Origin: Paenibacillus polysaccharolyticus
GTDB taxonomy: Bacteria; Bacillota; Bacilli; Paenibacillales; Paenibacillaceae
Direction of reading: 5' to 3'
Length of the DNA stretch: 64,000 nucleotides
Assembly: GCF_900102085.1 (NCBI RefSeq)
Contig: NZ_FMVM01000001.1
Coordinates: 534,355 to 598,354 of the forward strand
Part shown: positions 28,477 through 38,980 of the stretch, in pieces
How the letters are laid out: each line of letters begins with the position of its first letter
Position numbering within the stretch: the first letter of the stretch is position 1
Notes under the pieces: model-generated
The model's database searches: none
Told to the model about the DNA's origin: nothing
Seen by the model: the letters and a program-made list of their open reading frames with translations, nothing else
Made by a program: the position numbers and the translations under genes

Positions 28477-30663
28477 CTATGAAACAGTCTCATCCGGCCA
28501 GCCTTGAATCGTAACCTGTTCACCTTCGGGATTATGCGTTGTCGCCGCATACGCCGGCATGTTGCCGTCGTGGAATAACCACAATTCATGCAGAGCCCGT
28601 GTACAGCCGACATAGAGCAACTTCGCATCACCCGCGCCAGGATAATAGTGCTCCTGATCAACATCAGCCACGATAGCTGCATCGAATTCAAGCCCTTTGG
28701 ACAGATACACAGGCAAAATCGAATGTCCACCGCTGTACTGCTTTTTACCACCGTCGATCAGGTTCAAATCCCAGCCCGCCGCCTGAAGCTCACGATGGAG
28801 TTCTTCGGCTTCATGCAATGTTCGCGTCAGGATGGACACCGTCCGATAATCTTTCGAGGTAAGCATCTTCAGTGCCCGCTCTAAACTCCCCGTCCGTCCT
28901 TCACTCCCGTATGCAAGCGTACGCACCGGATCACCGCTCCGGAACACGGGAATCGCCGTAATCCCACTCTTCACACCCTGCTCCAGGATGGTATTGGCAT
29001 AATCAATAATCTCCATCGTGGAACGATAGCTTCGGGTTAAGGCAAAATACGCATTCTGTTCTTCCGGGAACAACGAACTCATCTCTTCCCACGCATGAAC
29101 ACCGCGGTACTCATGAATACCTTGGGACAAGTCCCCCAAAATAGTGAAGGAATGTCCTTTCACGAACTGATCCAGCAGCGCAACATGAAACGGAGAGAAA
29201 TCCTGGGCTTCGTCAATGACAACGTGGTCAAAACGCTCAGCTCCTTCAATATCATGCACCAGCGTATGGATATAGACCAGTGCCGGCAGGTCCTCTTCTC
29301 GAATGACATCTTTCTTCAAATCTGCACCAGTTTGTTTCATGATTGCTTTGGGTATCAAGTTGCTTAGCTCAGCAGGTACAGCCCCGCCTTTCACCGCCTT
29401 GAACAGCTGTTTGTACAACGTCAGCGGATTGTATTCAGGCCACTTTTTGGCATAGGATTTCTCCCGCGTTGCTGCCTTTTTCTTACGTTCTTTACGCACC
29501 GTTTCTGGCATCGGCTTTTTCAATTCCATTTCGATCCAGCGGTGAACACGTGCCATGACCCGCTCTTTGCGTTTAGCCAGCGGATAATGTTTGTACTCCG
29601 TTCCAAACCAGTTATCGATCTCCTGTTTACTGAGCACCGCACCGTCCCATGGACTGAAATCGCCATCCGGCACAGATGCTTCTTCCATCCCCGACAACCA
29701 CTCCCGGATCAGTTCCATGAAACGAATCGAGCCTTTGTAACGTCCAGGGACATCATCGTTCAGTTCAGGCCGAGTAGCAGGGGTTTCGAACCACGTCTGC
29801 AACGTCTCTGACGCATCTGCAAGTGGCATTTCCAGCCCTAGCAGATTCATCGCCCAATCGGGAAAAGTTTGTTGCTGAATATCCCCTACACCAAGCTCTG
29901 GCAATACATCCGAGATGTAATCGAGAAACATATGGTTGGGTGCAAAAATAACCATTTTCTCCGCCGACACCTGCTCCTTGTACTGGTACAGCAAAAAAGC
30001 AAGGCGATGCAGAGCCACTGTAGTTTTCCCTGATCCGGCGACCCCCTGAATGATCAATGCGGTGTTTCTCGCCGCCCGAATGATCTGATCCTGCTCGGCC
30101 TGGATCGTGGATACGATGTCCCGCAACTTATTGTCCTTATTTTCACCAAGGCGGTACACGAGGAACTCATCGGATACGGCAGGCTGGTCACTGTCCCGGT
30201 TATACGTATCTGCCACACGTTCCAGTATGCGCTGACGAATCACGACATTTCGTTTCAGGTACACCAGACCTTCAATCAGCCCTTCAGGGGCTTCATACGT
30301 TGCAGAGGCTTCCCCTCCGGTAAAAGAGTAAAACAGGCTCGCGACAGGAGCGCGCCAATCGATGACAAGCGGATGCTCACCGATCTCTTCGCGGTCTACG
30401 CCGACTTTGCCAATATACAGCGGTTTCCGTTCACCACTGCCCTGCTCTTCGAAATCCAAGCGTCCGAAATAGGGTTGTTGCGCGCTCTTGGACAAGGCAT
30501 TCCGGCGTTCTTCACGTCCGGCTTCCAGCACTTGCTCCGTGAAATCGTGACCAGTGTACACCGGAAAGTTCCGTAACCGTGTAAGCTGACGATCCACTTC
30601 ATCCATCGTTCGCGCTAACCTGTACTCTTCTTCTTGATAGGCACTTTGAAAGCTGTCTGACAT
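28477..30663 (-). CDS. helD: HelD-like helicase that recycles RNA polymerase
   Basis: 728 aa, UvrD/Rep-type superfamily 1 ATPase. HelD binds stalled RNA polymerase and releases it from nucleic acid. Walker A GVAGSGKTT at 207-215 follows a long N-terminal coiled region (EEEYRLARTMDEVDRQL) that inserts into the polymerase secondary channel in known structures. Walker B is VVIDEAQDFSP, and motif VI region is LLYVGCTRALHELW. AGGAGG lies 10 nt before ATG 30663. Single-gene unit. Confidence 0.9.
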   Translation of the reverse strand: MSDSFQSAYQEEEYRLARTMDEVDRQLTRLRNFPVYTGHDFTEQVLEAGREERRNALSKSAQQPYFGRLDFEEQGSGERKPLYIGKVGVDREEIGEHPLVIDWRAPVASLFYSFTGGEASATYEAPEGLIEGLVYLKRNVVIRQRILERVADTYNRDSDQPAVSDEFLVYRLGENKDNKLRDIVSTIQAEQDQIIRAARNTALIIQGVAGSGKTTVALHRLAFLLYQYKEQVSAEKMVIFAPNHMFLDYISDVLPELGVGDIQQQTFPDWAMNLLGLEMPLADASETLQTWFETPATRPELNDDVPGRYKGSIRFMELIREWLSGMEEASVPDGDFSPWDGAVLSKQEIDNWFGTEYKHYPLAKRKERVMARVHRWIEMELKKPMPETVRKERKKKAATREKSYAKKWPEYNPLTLYKQLFKAVKGGAVPAELSNLIPKAIMKQTGADLKKDVIREEDLPALVYIHTLVHDIEGAERFDHVVIDEAQDFSPFHVALLDQFVKGHSFTILGDLSQGIHEYRGVHAWEEMSSLFPEEQNAYFALTRSYRSTMEIIDYANTILEQGVKSGITAIPVFRSGDPVRTLAYGSEGRTGSLERALKMLTSKDYRTVSILTRTLHEAEELHRELQAAGWDLNLIDGGKKQYSGGHSILPVYLSKGLEFDAAIVADVDQEHYYPGAGDAKLLYVGCTRALHELWLFHDGNMPAYAATTHNPEGEQVTIQGWPDETVS

Positions 30664-30807
30664 GTTTCAGTTACCTCCTAAGAATATATGTTTGCTCTGC
30701 ATCGCTGTAGATCGTGCAATACAAAAGGATACCCAATATATCACAAAGGGCAACTGAAAGCCATATCCATTTTCCATATGAACAAATCAAACCATGAAGT
30801 CCTTGCC

Positions 30808-30862
30808 AAAAAAAGAAGGACTCTGCTGAATGGTACCTTCACAGGTATCGCAGAAATCCTTC
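30808..30862 (-). terminator. Terminator of the ABC exporter gene
   Basis: Stem GAAGGA/TCCTTC plus inner TCTGC/GCAGA (arms 30815-30829 and 30848-30862, small internal loop), followed on the minus strand by seven T residues. Confidence 0.8.
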
Positions 30863-30889
30863 ATTCCTCATCCCTTTATTTGTCGAGCG

Positions 30890-32725
30890 CTACTCTTTGT
30901 TTTGTATTTCCCCATTGCTGCTTGTACTACCTTCTCCATCCTGTGCCACAAACTGTTTTTGCGCCAGTTCACGATAAACGGGATGTGTGTTGATTAATTC
31001 TGCGTGAGTTCCCGTTCCAGTCACATGACCATGTTCTAATACTACAATCTGATCTGAATCCACGACAGTGGACAATCGATGTGCAATGACAATGGTGGTT
31101 CTACCCTCCATCAGATTGGATAACGCCTGCTGAACTTCGTACTCGGATGTACTGTCCAGACTAGAGGTGGCTTCATCCAGCATCAGAATATCCGGGCTAC
31201 GCAGCAACGCACGGGCTATGGCGATCCGCTGACGCTGTCCCCCGGATAACTTCATTCCGCGTTCACCCACTTCAGTGTCAAAGCCTTGTGGCAGTTTGTC
31301 GATAAAATCAGCCGAATAAGCCATCTCCGCGGCTCTTCTGATCTCCTCCATCGTTACTTCACGATTGAGGCCATACGTGATATTATCCTTAATCGTACCT
31401 GCCATCAGCGGACTTTCTTGTGATACATAGCCAATTTTGCTACGCCAGGAAGCGAGCGAATACGTTGTTATCTCTTCTCCCCCATACGAAATGTGACCCG
31501 AATCAGGCAAGTAAAACTGCTCCAGCAAGGAGAACAGCGTAGACTTACCACTTCCGCTCGGACCCACAATGGCTGTTACTTTGCGAGTCGGCACCGTTAG
31601 ATTAATGCCATGCAACACTTCTTCGCCTGTAACATAAGAGAAATGCACATCGTGAAATGCAATTGTTTCATTGCCTTGGGGAGCCAGCTTTGTGTTATGA
31701 TCCGGTTCTTCCTCATCCGCAAGAATCGCCTGGATGCGTTCGGTAGCACCTACGACTTTTTGCAAACGTGAATACAGCGTTGTGAACTGCCCCATAGGCA
31801 TTATAACTTGGAAAAGTAGCAGAATGAACGCAACCAGTTCCCCCGGCGACAATATCCCCGAAGCAACCCGCATCCCTCCGACACCAAGAATAACGACGAG
31901 CACAGCCGTCATAACAAAAGTAAACAAAGGCCCGATCAACGCCAGAATGCGTGCTTCCTGTAATCCAAAAGCGAACATTTTACGAATGCGGGAATCTCCC
32001 GCCTCCGATTCCTGCTTCTCGGTTCCGTACGCTTTGACCAAACGAATTTCACTAATCACCTGACTGAGCACCGACGTCAGTCCAGCCATCTCATCCTGCT
32101 GTTTTTTGGAGATTTTGTACATTTTTCTGCCGACTGGCAACAAGATCAGCATGGTCAGCGGCACCAGGCTTAGAATGATGAGTGACATCACCCAATCCAG
32201 ATAAAAGAGCAGTGCAACCCCACCGATTACCGCAACGATGTTAGAAACAAATGATACGAGATAATCCGCAATTAATGTCATAATCTGACTGGTGTCATTG
32301 GTGATGCGGCTCATTGTATCCCCCGTACGATTGCGGTCGAAGTATGGCATACGGAGGGACAGTACCTTGTTCCACAGCTTGGTGCGGAGCGTCGCCACGA
32401 CACGTTGCCCGGCATAATTCAACATATAGATGCTAATTCCTGAAGCAATGGCTTGGATCACAAACGCCCCGAGTAGCAGAAATATAACGGATTTATTTAG
32501 AGCAGATGTGGTCAGTCCATCAATGAGACCTTTGGTCATCAAAGGAACGATAAGTCCCGCCGTCGTTTGAATCAATGTCAAGATGAGAGCCACGGTCAGG
32601 ATCAATTTTGGCGGATTTGTGGAAGCGATCAGTCTAACAAAATCCTTGAATCCTTTTGTTCCGACTTTCGGTTTATTCGACTCCGAGTGTTGCTGTTGCT
32701 GTTCTTGCATTCCCTGTTCTTCCAT
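30890..32725 (-). CDS. ABC exporter, fused permease and ATPase (BmrA-like)
   Basis: 611 aa half-transporter: Gln-rich N-terminus (QEQQQQ), six membrane helices (about 40-320), then the nucleotide-binding domain with Walker A GPSGSGKST, Q-loop in YVSQESPLMAG, signature LSGGQRQR and Walker B ILMLDEATSSLD, and H-loop IAHRLST. It should act as a homodimer exporting lipophilic compounds; drug specificity unknown. It starts 38 bp after the permease gene upstream and is probably co-transcribed. Confidence 0.92.
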   Translation of the reverse strand: MEEQGMQEQQQQHSESNKPKVGTKGFKDFVRLIASTNPPKLILTVALILTLIQTTAGLIVPLMTKGLIDGLTTSALNKSVIFLLLGAFVIQAIASGISIYMLNYAGQRVVATLRTKLWNKVLSLRMPYFDRNRTGDTMSRITNDTSQIMTLIADYLVSFVSNIVAVIGGVALLFYLDWVMSLIILSLVPLTMLILLPVGRKMYKISKKQQDEMAGLTSVLSQVISEIRLVKAYGTEKQESEAGDSRIRKMFAFGLQEARILALIGPLFTFVMTAVLVVILGVGGMRVASGILSPGELVAFILLLFQVIMPMGQFTTLYSRLQKVVGATERIQAILADEEEPDHNTKLAPQGNETIAFHDVHFSYVTGEEVLHGINLTVPTRKVTAIVGPSGSGKSTLFSLLEQFYLPDSGHISYGGEEITTYSLASWRSKIGYVSQESPLMAGTIKDNITYGLNREVTMEEIRRAAEMAYSADFIDKLPQGFDTEVGERGMKLSGGQRQRIAIARALLRSPDILMLDEATSSLDSTSEYEVQQALSNLMEGRTTIVIAHRLSTVVDSDQIVVLEHGHVTGTGTHAELINTHPVYRELAQKQFVAQDGEGSTSSNGEIQNKE

Positions 32726-32763
32726 CCATCTTCCTCCCGTTCTCTATCTCATCACTTTTTGTT

Positions 32764-34062
32764 TTACAAAATACCATGCAATACAAAGTTCGCCAGGAAC
32801 AGAATCGAAATGCCATACATCACGACAGGCACTTCTTTTCCTTTTCCAGCGGCCAGTTTGGCCAGCGGATACGCGATAAAGCCAAAGGCCATTCCATCCA
32901 CAATGCTATATGTAAAAGGAATCATGACCATGATCAGAAACGCCGGAAATGCTTCGGTAAAATCGCTGAAATCCATATCTCTGACACCCTGTACCATCAA
33001 ACCACCGATGATGATCAAAATAGGGGCAATCGCACTGTCGGGAATATACCCGAGCAGCGGAATGAAGAAAAAGGTCGCGCCGAACAGCACAGCTGTTACC
33101 AGCGGAGTCAAACCCGTACGGCCACCTGCCGCGATGCCCGCTGTAGTCTCCGCTGCCGCTACCGGCGGACTGCTACCCAAGATACCAGCCAGCACCGTGC
33201 TAACCGACAGTGCACGCAGACTGCCCTTGAAACGTTCCGGACGACCAATCATATTCGTTTGCGCGGTGATGAGCCCGATATTTTCAAACACAACTATTAA
33301 TAACAGTAGAAAAACAGCAATCCAGAATGCAATATCCGCCAGTTTCATCAGAGATAATTCACCAAACAGACCGCCATATTGCCGCAGTGCTTCCATGGCA
33401 GATACCGCTTCACCGGGATGTACCGCTCCGAGCACATAAGCAAGTCCTGTCCCAATTAAAATGCTGATGAGCAAACCGCCTTGCACATTTCGAATAAATA
33501 AAATAACGGCGAGCACAAGTGTTACACATGCCGTAATGACATTGGGATCATTGAAGTGCCCGATGGCAACAAAGGTTGTCTGATGAGCAATCACAATGCT
33601 GCTCTTTTGCAATCCGATAAAGGTTAGAAACAATCCAATTCCAACCGTGATGCCATGCTGCAGATTTTTTGGAATCGCTTCGCTGATCATTTTATATAAC
33701 GACGTAAAGGCAACGACAGCAAACAAAGCACCAGTTACAGCCACTACAGCCAGTGCTTCCTGCCAAGTCAGTTTCATCGAGTGCACAAGCGTGTATGTGA
33801 AAAATGCGTTAATTCCCATGCCGGGCACTACAACAATCGGTGATTTACCCCCAAAAGCCATCAGTAAACATCCTACAATGGATGTGAGCAATGTACCTAC
33901 CATGGCCGCCTGCAACGGCATCCCCGCATCGGAAAGAATCTTGGCATTCACCATCACAATATAAACGACCGCAAAATAGGATATGGCGCCAGCCACAATT
34001 TCCTTCTTCCACTGATCTTCTGGTTCCATGCCCAGTTGTCTGGACAACCACCCGTGTTTCAT
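32764..34062 (-). CDS. NCS2 family nucleobase permease (AzgA/PbuO-like)
   Basis: 432 aa, 12-14 membrane helices. AzgA-type NCS2 members import adenine, guanine or hypoxanthine; motifs GMGINAFFTYT and the MIGRPERFKGS loop fit that group. The ATG at 34062 has GAGGGG about 10 nt upstream; the open frame to 34089 is not needed. No purine riboswitch is present upstream (no P1-P3 fold within 150 bp). Confidence 0.9.
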   Translation of the reverse strand: MKHGWLSRQLGMEPEDQWKKEIVAGAISYFAVVYIVMVNAKILSDAGMPLQAAMVGTLLTSIVGCLLMAFGGKSPIVVVPGMGINAFFTYTLVHSMKLTWQEALAVVAVTGALFAVVAFTSLYKMISEAIPKNLQHGITVGIGLFLTFIGLQKSSIVIAHQTTFVAIGHFNDPNVITACVTLVLAVILFIRNVQGGLLISILIGTGLAYVLGAVHPGEAVSAMEALRQYGGLFGELSLMKLADIAFWIAVFLLLLIVVFENIGLITAQTNMIGRPERFKGSLRALSVSTVLAGILGSSPPVAAAETTAGIAAGGRTGLTPLVTAVLFGATFFFIPLLGYIPDSAIAPILIIIGGLMVQGVRDMDFSDFTEAFPAFLIMVMIPFTYSIVDGMAFGFIAYPLAKLAAGKGKEVPVVMYGISILFLANFVLHGIL

Positions 34063-34183
34063 TTGTTCTGTTCCCCTCTCTAGCCGCAAACCATTATATA
34101 TGTATCATCATTTCGCGCAGCAAAACATATCATACACCGTTTTCAAAGTGAAGTACATGACGTAATCCTGACATATCGGCACC

Positions 34184-34212
34184 AAAAAACGCAGGTGCTC
34201 ATAGCACCCGCG
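34184..34212 (-). terminator. Terminator of the hisS-aspS-tcdA operon
   Basis: Eight-base stem GCGGGTGC/GCACCTGC (one G-U in the minus-strand RNA; 34191-34211) followed on that strand by six T residues (34184-34189). Confidence 0.85.
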
Positions 34213-34265
34213 CTTTATTTGTGTATCTGTATACGATGTGGCTTAATTTGATCTGTTGTTTCGGC

Positions 34266-35024
34266 TTATGCCTCTGACTTCTCTGCTTTTTCAAGCAAGT
34301 CTTTCACGGCAACACTGACCATAATCAGACCAGCTACCGGCGGGACAAAAGCGTTACTTGCCGGCGGCTGTTTCGCTTTGCGAATCTCCGGCGCATTCTC
34401 TGGAACGATCTTTTGCGTCACGTCTGCACGTGGCTTGAGTGGCTCTTCGGTGGAGAATACTACCTTCACACCCTTTTTGATGCCGTCTTTACGCAGCTTG
34501 GTGCGCACCACACGGGCAATCGGGTCCATGGACGTTTTCGAAATATCCGCAACCTGGAATTTCGTCGGGTCCATTTTGTTCGCAGCGCCCATGCTGGAGA
34601 TGATCGGAATTTTGCGTTTAAGACACTCTTTAATGAGATGTATTTTGTAGATAATCGTATCGGAAGCATCCAGTACATAATCCAGATCGTACTTGAACAA
34701 TTCCTCATACGTTTCCTCCGTATAAAACATGTTCAGCGCAATGGCGTCACATTCCGGATTGATCAATTTCACACGTTCTACCATCAAGTCGGCTTTTTTC
34801 TGACCTACTGTCGTGGTAAGTGCATGAATTTGCCGGTTGATGTTCGTGATATCCACTACATCTTTGTCAATCAGGATGATCCGGCCAACGCCGCTGCGGG
34901 CAAGTGCTTCTACAGCAATCCCGCCCACACCGCCGATGCCAAGTACGGCTACCGTGCTATTTCTGAGCGTATTCAGACCTTCAGGTCCGATCGCAAGCTC
35001 TGTTCTTGAAAATTGATGGAGCAT
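34266..35024 (-). CDS. tcdA: tRNA threonylcarbamoyladenosine dehydratase TcdA (YrvM)
   Basis: 252 aa, E1-like ThiF/MoeB fold. TcdA cyclises t6A37 to ct6A37 in ANN-decoding tRNAs. GIGGVGGIAVEALARSGVG is the nucleotide-binding loop, followed by DKDVVDITNINRQ. AGGAGG lies 12 nt before ATG 35024, longer than usual spacing. It is 18 bp after aspS in the same operon, as in Bacillus subtilis. Confidence 0.92.
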   Translation of the reverse strand: MLHQFSRTELAIGPEGLNTLRNSTVAVLGIGGVGGIAVEALARSGVGRIILIDKDVVDITNINRQIHALTTTVGQKKADLMVERVKLINPECDAIALNMFYTEETYEELFKYDLDYVLDASDTIIYKIHLIKECLKRKIPIISSMGAANKMDPTKFQVADISKTSMDPIARVVRTKLRKDGIKKGVKVVFSTEEPLKPRADVTQKIVPENAPEIRKAKQPPASNAFVPPVAGLIMVSVAVKDLLEKAEKSEA

Positions 35025-35042
35025 TGAAAATCGATGCCTCCT

Positions 35043-36821
35043 TTATTTCTTTTCCGCGACAGGTTTACGGGCTACACGGATGTGAAGTTGTTCGAGTTGA
35101 GATCCATCTACTTCGGATGGTGCATTCATCAACAGATCAGTTGCACTTGCCGTTTTCGGGAAGGCAATGGTTTCACGCAGATTTGTGCGTCCTGCCAGCA
35201 ACATCACGAGACGGTCCAGACCAAAGGCGATACCGCCATGTGGTGGTGTACCATATTCGAATGCTTCGAGCAAATAACCGAATTTATCATTAGCCACTTC
35301 TGGCGTAAGTCCGAGCGCAGCAAACATTTTTTCTTGTACATCACGCTTGTAGATACGCATCGAACCGCCACCAACTTCATAACCGTTCAGTACAAGGTCA
35401 TAGGCTTGAGCGCGGATTGCACCCGGATCTGTGTCGAATAGATGTACATCTTCGTCTTTTGGACGTGTGAACGGATGGTGTTCCGCCACATAACGTTTCG
35501 CTTCTTCATCATAGCCGAGCAGCGGGAAGTCCACAACCCAAGCAAACTTGAATTTGCTGTCATCGATCAGACCGAGTTGACGTCCGATTTTCAGACGCAG
35601 AGCACCGAGAACATCAGCAACCACTTTTTTCGTGTCAGCGGAGAAGAGCAACAAGTCGCCTTCTTCAGCGCCTGTACGTTCTTTAACAGCTTCAATCTCT
35701 TCCGGCGTAAAGAACTTCACGATTGGCCCTTTGAACTCGCCATCTTTTACTTGAATCCAAGCAAGGCCTTTAGCGCCGTAGCGGGCAGCGAATGGTCCGA
35801 GATCGTCGATCTCTTTGCGGCTCCAAGTACCACAGCCCTTAGCGTTCAGTACTTTCACTTCGCCGCCTTTCTCAATGACGGAAGCAAATACTTTCACACC
35901 GCTGTTTGCTACGATATCGTTCATTTCCACCAGTTCCATGCCAAAACGCAGATCCGGTTTGTCGGAACCGTATTTACCCATCGCATCAGCATACGTAATC
36001 CGTTGGAAAGGCAGCTCCAGCTCAATGCCTTTCGTTTCACGCAGCAATTTCGCCATCAATTGTTCCATCATCGGCAACAGGTCATCTTGTTGCAAGAAGG
36101 ACGTCTCGATGTCGACTTGAGTGAATTCCGGTTGACGGTCTGCACGCAAGTCCTCATCACGGAAACAACGTGCGATTTGGTAGTAACGCTCAAGTCCACC
36201 AACCATCAACAATTGTTTGTAGATTTGTGGGGATTGTGGAAGAGCGAAAAATTCACCTTCATGCACACGGCTTGGTACGAGATAGTCACGCGCACCTTCC
36301 GGCGAGCTCTTGGTCAAGATTGGTGTTTCTACCTCAACGAACTCTTCTCCGTCCAGATAATCACGGAACACTTTAGACGCTTTGGAACGCAGTTTTAATG
36401 TTTCGAACATTTCCGGACGACGCAGGTCCAGGTAACGATATTTCAATCGCAGGGATTCATCTACCTCAACGCCATCTTCGATGAAGAATGGAGGTGTTTT
36501 GGCTGCGTTCAACACTTCGATTTCGGTAATTTGAACTTCGATCTCGCCTGTTGGCAAGTTTTTGTTTACGGTCTCTGCATCACGTTTAACCACTTTACCT
36601 GTTACCGCAATGACATATTCACTGCGTACACGATCTGCGATTTGCAATGCTTCACCGGAATATGCCGGGTTAAACACAACTTGTACAATTCCGCTGCGGT
36701 CACGCAGATCGATGAAGAGTACGCCCCCCAGGTCACGGCGGGTCTGTACCCAGCCGTTCAATGTTACTGTTTCACCGATATGTGCGTTTGTTAATGCGCC
36801 GCAATGATGACTTCTTTTCAT
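35043..36821 (-). CDS. aspS: Aspartyl-tRNA synthetase
   Basis: 592 aa, bacterial type: N-terminal OB fold (anticodon binding, begins [18 protein letters not shown]), class II core with motif 2 [14 protein letters not shown] and motif 3 [16 protein letters not shown], and the GAD insertion. Whether it also charges tRNA-Asn cannot be told from sequence alone. ATG at 36821 has GAGGAG 7 nt upstream. Separated from hisS by 190 bp without a terminator that I can see. Confidence 0.97.
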   Translation of the reverse strand: MKRSHHCGALTNAHIGETVTLNGWVQTRRDLGGVLFIDLRDRSGIVQVVFNPAYSGEALQIADRVRSEYVIAVTGKVVKRDAETVNKNLPTGEIEVQITEIEVLNAAKTPPFFIEDGVEVDESLRLKYRYLDLRRPEMFETLKLRSKASKVFRDYLDGEEFVEVETPILTKSSPEGARDYLVPSRVHEGEFFALPQSPQIYKQLLMVGGLERYYQIARCFRDEDLRADRQPEFTQVDIETSFLQQDDLLPMMEQLMAKLLRETKGIELELPFQRITYADAMGKYGSDKPDLRFGMELVEMNDIVANSGVKVFASVIEKGGEVKVLNAKGCGTWSRKEIDDLGPFAARYGAKGLAWIQVKDGEFKGPIVKFFTPEEIEAVKERTGAEEGDLLLFSADTKKVVADVLGALRLKIGRQLGLIDDSKFKFAWVVDFPLLGYDEEAKRYVAEHHPFTRPKDEDVHLFDTDPGAIRAQAYDLVLNGYEVGGGSMRIYKRDVQEKMFAALGLTPEVANDKFGYLLEAFEYGTPPHGGIAFGLDRLVMLLAGRTNLRETIAFPKTASATDLLMNAPSEVDGSQLEQLHIRVARKPVAEKK

Positions 36822-37011
36822 AACCAAACTCCTCTTATGTTAAATTTCCGTTCTGTGTAAGACAAGCTTGTAGCATGCCACCCACAATCCGGTTACGTGA
36901 AGATTTATTATTCGAAAGGCATCCTGTCTCTGGAGATTACCATCCGTACAACCGGAATCCTTTCACCATAGCCACTTGCCGATTCTACAATTGTCATTCC
37001 ATCTTAGGTTC

Positions 37012-38265
37012 TTAATTATTTCCGCGTAACGTAGCAACTAGATCATCCAGTTTCACGGTCTGCTGCTCACCTGTATCCATCGCTTTGAGTGATATCTCGC
37101 CACGCTCCAGTTCGTCATCCCCAAGGATCGCCGTATAGCGAGCTTTGAAACGGTCAGCCGATTTCATCTGTGCTTTCATCTTACGGCCCAGATAATCACG
37201 CTCACCAGATAAGCCGGATTGACGTAACTTGAACAACAGTCGATTGACCTCACGATCCGCTGACTCACCAAGAGCGACGAAATATACGTCGAGCGGAGCC
37301 AGTGTTGTTACTTCAATATTCTGGTGCTCCAGAATGAGCTGAATACGCTCCAGACCAATACCAAAGCCGATGCCCGGCTGATCCGGTCCGCCAATATCGC
37401 CAACCAGACCGTTATATCTGCCGCCGCCACCAACGGTATCAATGGCTCCAATCCCTTGTGCTTTTAGCTCAAATGCAGTCAGGGTGTAATAATCCAGCCC
37501 TCTCACCAGACGGTTGTTCACCGCGTAGTCTACGCCGAAATCGTCCAGGTACGCTTGTAGTTTAGCAAAATGACTCAATGATTCTTCATCCAGGCTGTCC
37601 AAGATGGACGGAGCCCCAACGAATTTATCCTGATCCACCTTACAATCCAGTACACGTAACGGGTTACGCTCCATCCGGGATTGGCAGTCTTTGCAAAGTG
37701 TATCTTTCATTGGTCTAAGGAAACCCAGCAGTGTCTCGCGGTATTCCGCCCGACTAGTTGCATTCCCCACCGAGTTGATTTCCACTTTGACATCCTTTAG
37801 GCCAAGCTCCACACACAATTGATAACCAAGTGCAATAACTTCAGCATCAATTGCCGGATCAACTGCACCAAGAGCTTCTACACCGAACTGGTGGAACTGA
37901 CGCTGACGACCAGCCTGCGGACGCTCATACCTGAACATCGGACCGATATAATAAAGCTTGCTCACATCCGGTTCGCCATATAGCTTATTTTCTACGTAAG
38001 CACGAACTACGCCAGCTGTTCCTTCCGGACGAAGTGTCATGCTACGATTGCCCTTGTCATCAAAGGTATACATTTCTTTCTCAACGATATCTGTCGTTTC
38101 TCCTACGCCGCGTACAAACAAAGACGTTTGCTCAAAGATCGGCGTGCGAATCTCGCGATAATTAAAACGTCTACACAGATCCCGTGCTTTTTCTTCTACA
38201 TACTGCCACTTCTCCACTACACCAGGCAGCAAATCCTGTGTTCCTGTCGGTTTCTGAAAACCCAT
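37012..38265 (-). CDS. hisS: Histidyl-tRNA synthetase
   Basis: 417 aa, class II. Motif 2 [18 protein letters not shown], HisA motif [12 protein letters not shown] and motif 3 GFGIGLERI are all present. ATG at 38265 with GGAGGG upstream. First gene of hisS-aspS-tcdA, under a T-box leader. Between leader and gene lies a dispersed repeat (38347-38440), so the repeat is transcribed as part of the message. Confidence 0.97.
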   Translation of the reverse strand: MGFQKPTGTQDLLPGVVEKWQYVEEKARDLCRRFNYREIRTPIFEQTSLFVRGVGETTDIVEKEMYTFDDKGNRSMTLRPEGTAGVVRAYVENKLYGEPDVSKLYYIGPMFRYERPQAGRQRQFHQFGVEALGAVDPAIDAEVIALGYQLCVELGLKDVKVEINSVGNATSRAEYRETLLGFLRPMKDTLCKDCQSRMERNPLRVLDCKVDQDKFVGAPSILDSLDEESLSHFAKLQAYLDDFGVDYAVNNRLVRGLDYYTLTAFELKAQGIGAIDTVGGGGRYNGLVGDIGGPDQPGIGFGIGLERIQLILEHQNIEVTTLAPLDVYFVALGESADREVNRLLFKLRQSGLSGERDYLGRKMKAQMKSADRFKARYTAILGDDELERGEISLKAMDTGEQQTVKLDDLVATLRGNN

Positions 38266-38346
38266 CTGTATCCCTCCAGCATTGATTTTCTCTGTAAACG
38301 TTAATTCTCAATGTACACTTGACCACTTCGATTGTAGTACCATCTT

Positions 38347-38440
38347 CCGATCGCTGTTATCCCCGGATTTTTTTGATCCAATTTCAAAATGTTTAAAATC
38401 CGGGGATAAAGGCGAACGCTTCGCTTCTACAGATTGGTTC
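38347..38440. repeat. Dispersed intergenic repeat, copy 1
   Basis: About 90 bp. It begins TCGCTGTTATCCCCGGATTT and has an inverted repeat ATCCCCGGATTTT / AAAATCCGGGGAT, followed by AAAGGCGAACGCTTCGCTT. A diverged second copy is at 57798-57885. It sits between the hisS T-box and the hisS gene. Confidence 0.8.
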
Positions 38441-38483
38441 TACACTCTACGTTCCGGTGTACAGGGAGAATCAACGTGAAAAC

Positions 38484-38886
38484 AAAAAAATCCCTCGCCC
38501 TGTGTGCTTATCAAAAGCAAACAAAGGGACGAGAGATTTTATATACATTCACCCGTGGTACCACCCACATTCCGGAAGCCTGAGCCTGTAGCCGTTCAGG
38601 TTATTGCTATTACGTCAGGATGTTTTCAATGCTACATCCAGATCAACAGCTCTTCCGCTCCACGTATAACGCACGTCATGCGCAGGCCAGCTACTAAGAT
38701 CCGCAGATTTTCTCTGCCTTGTTCGCCGTCTGTTCTCGGGGAAGTCATTCGTCCGCTCATCAAGAGAATCCTTACAGCCTTGGGGATTCCTCTCTGGTCA
38801 TGTGGGTACGGAGTACTTGGTCCCGTCATCAAATCAGTCATATGTTTCAAAAAAACGACTTTTGTTGACTACAGTCAACGTATTAT
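38484..38886 (-). promoter_or_regulatory. T-box leader of the hisS-aspS-tcdA operon
   Basis: The T-box core TGGGTGGTACCACGGG is at 38552-38567 (minus strand). A terminator hairpin follows (within 38491-38540) with seven T residues at 38485-38491. Stem I carries an AGAGAG motif; ahead of it stand GAC (38797-38799, Asp) and CAC (38802-38804, His). The antiterminator bulge is UGGU. Which tRNA it senses is discussed in the findings. Confidence 0.92.
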
Positions 38887-38892
38887 TTTCTG

Positions 38893-38921
38893 ATTGTAAT
38901 GAACCGCAGTACTAAAGTCAA
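38893..38921 (-). promoter_or_regulatory. Sigma-A promoter of hisS-aspS-tcdA
   Basis: TTGACT (38916-38921) and TACAAT (38893-38898) on the minus strand with a 17-bp spacer; start near 38886, at the 5' end of the T-box leader. Confidence 0.88.
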
Positions 38922-38942
38922 GGGCTAACATCCTAAGATAGA

Positions 38943-38980
38943 AAAAAAACAGAAAAAAATAACCTGCACACGGTGTGCAG
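38943..38980 (-). terminator. Hairpin followed by T-run, minus strand
   Basis: Ten-base perfect stem (38961-38970 with 38974-38983, loop CGG) followed on the minus strand by a run of seven T residues. It lies between the end of the minus-strand stress-type gene and the hisS promoter and would block read-through into the T-box leader. Confidence 0.8.

Noticed and set aside
34063..34185. Purine riboswitch ahead of the NCS2 permease
   Set aside because: No conserved junction or loop sequences; only a short leader with a poor promoter.
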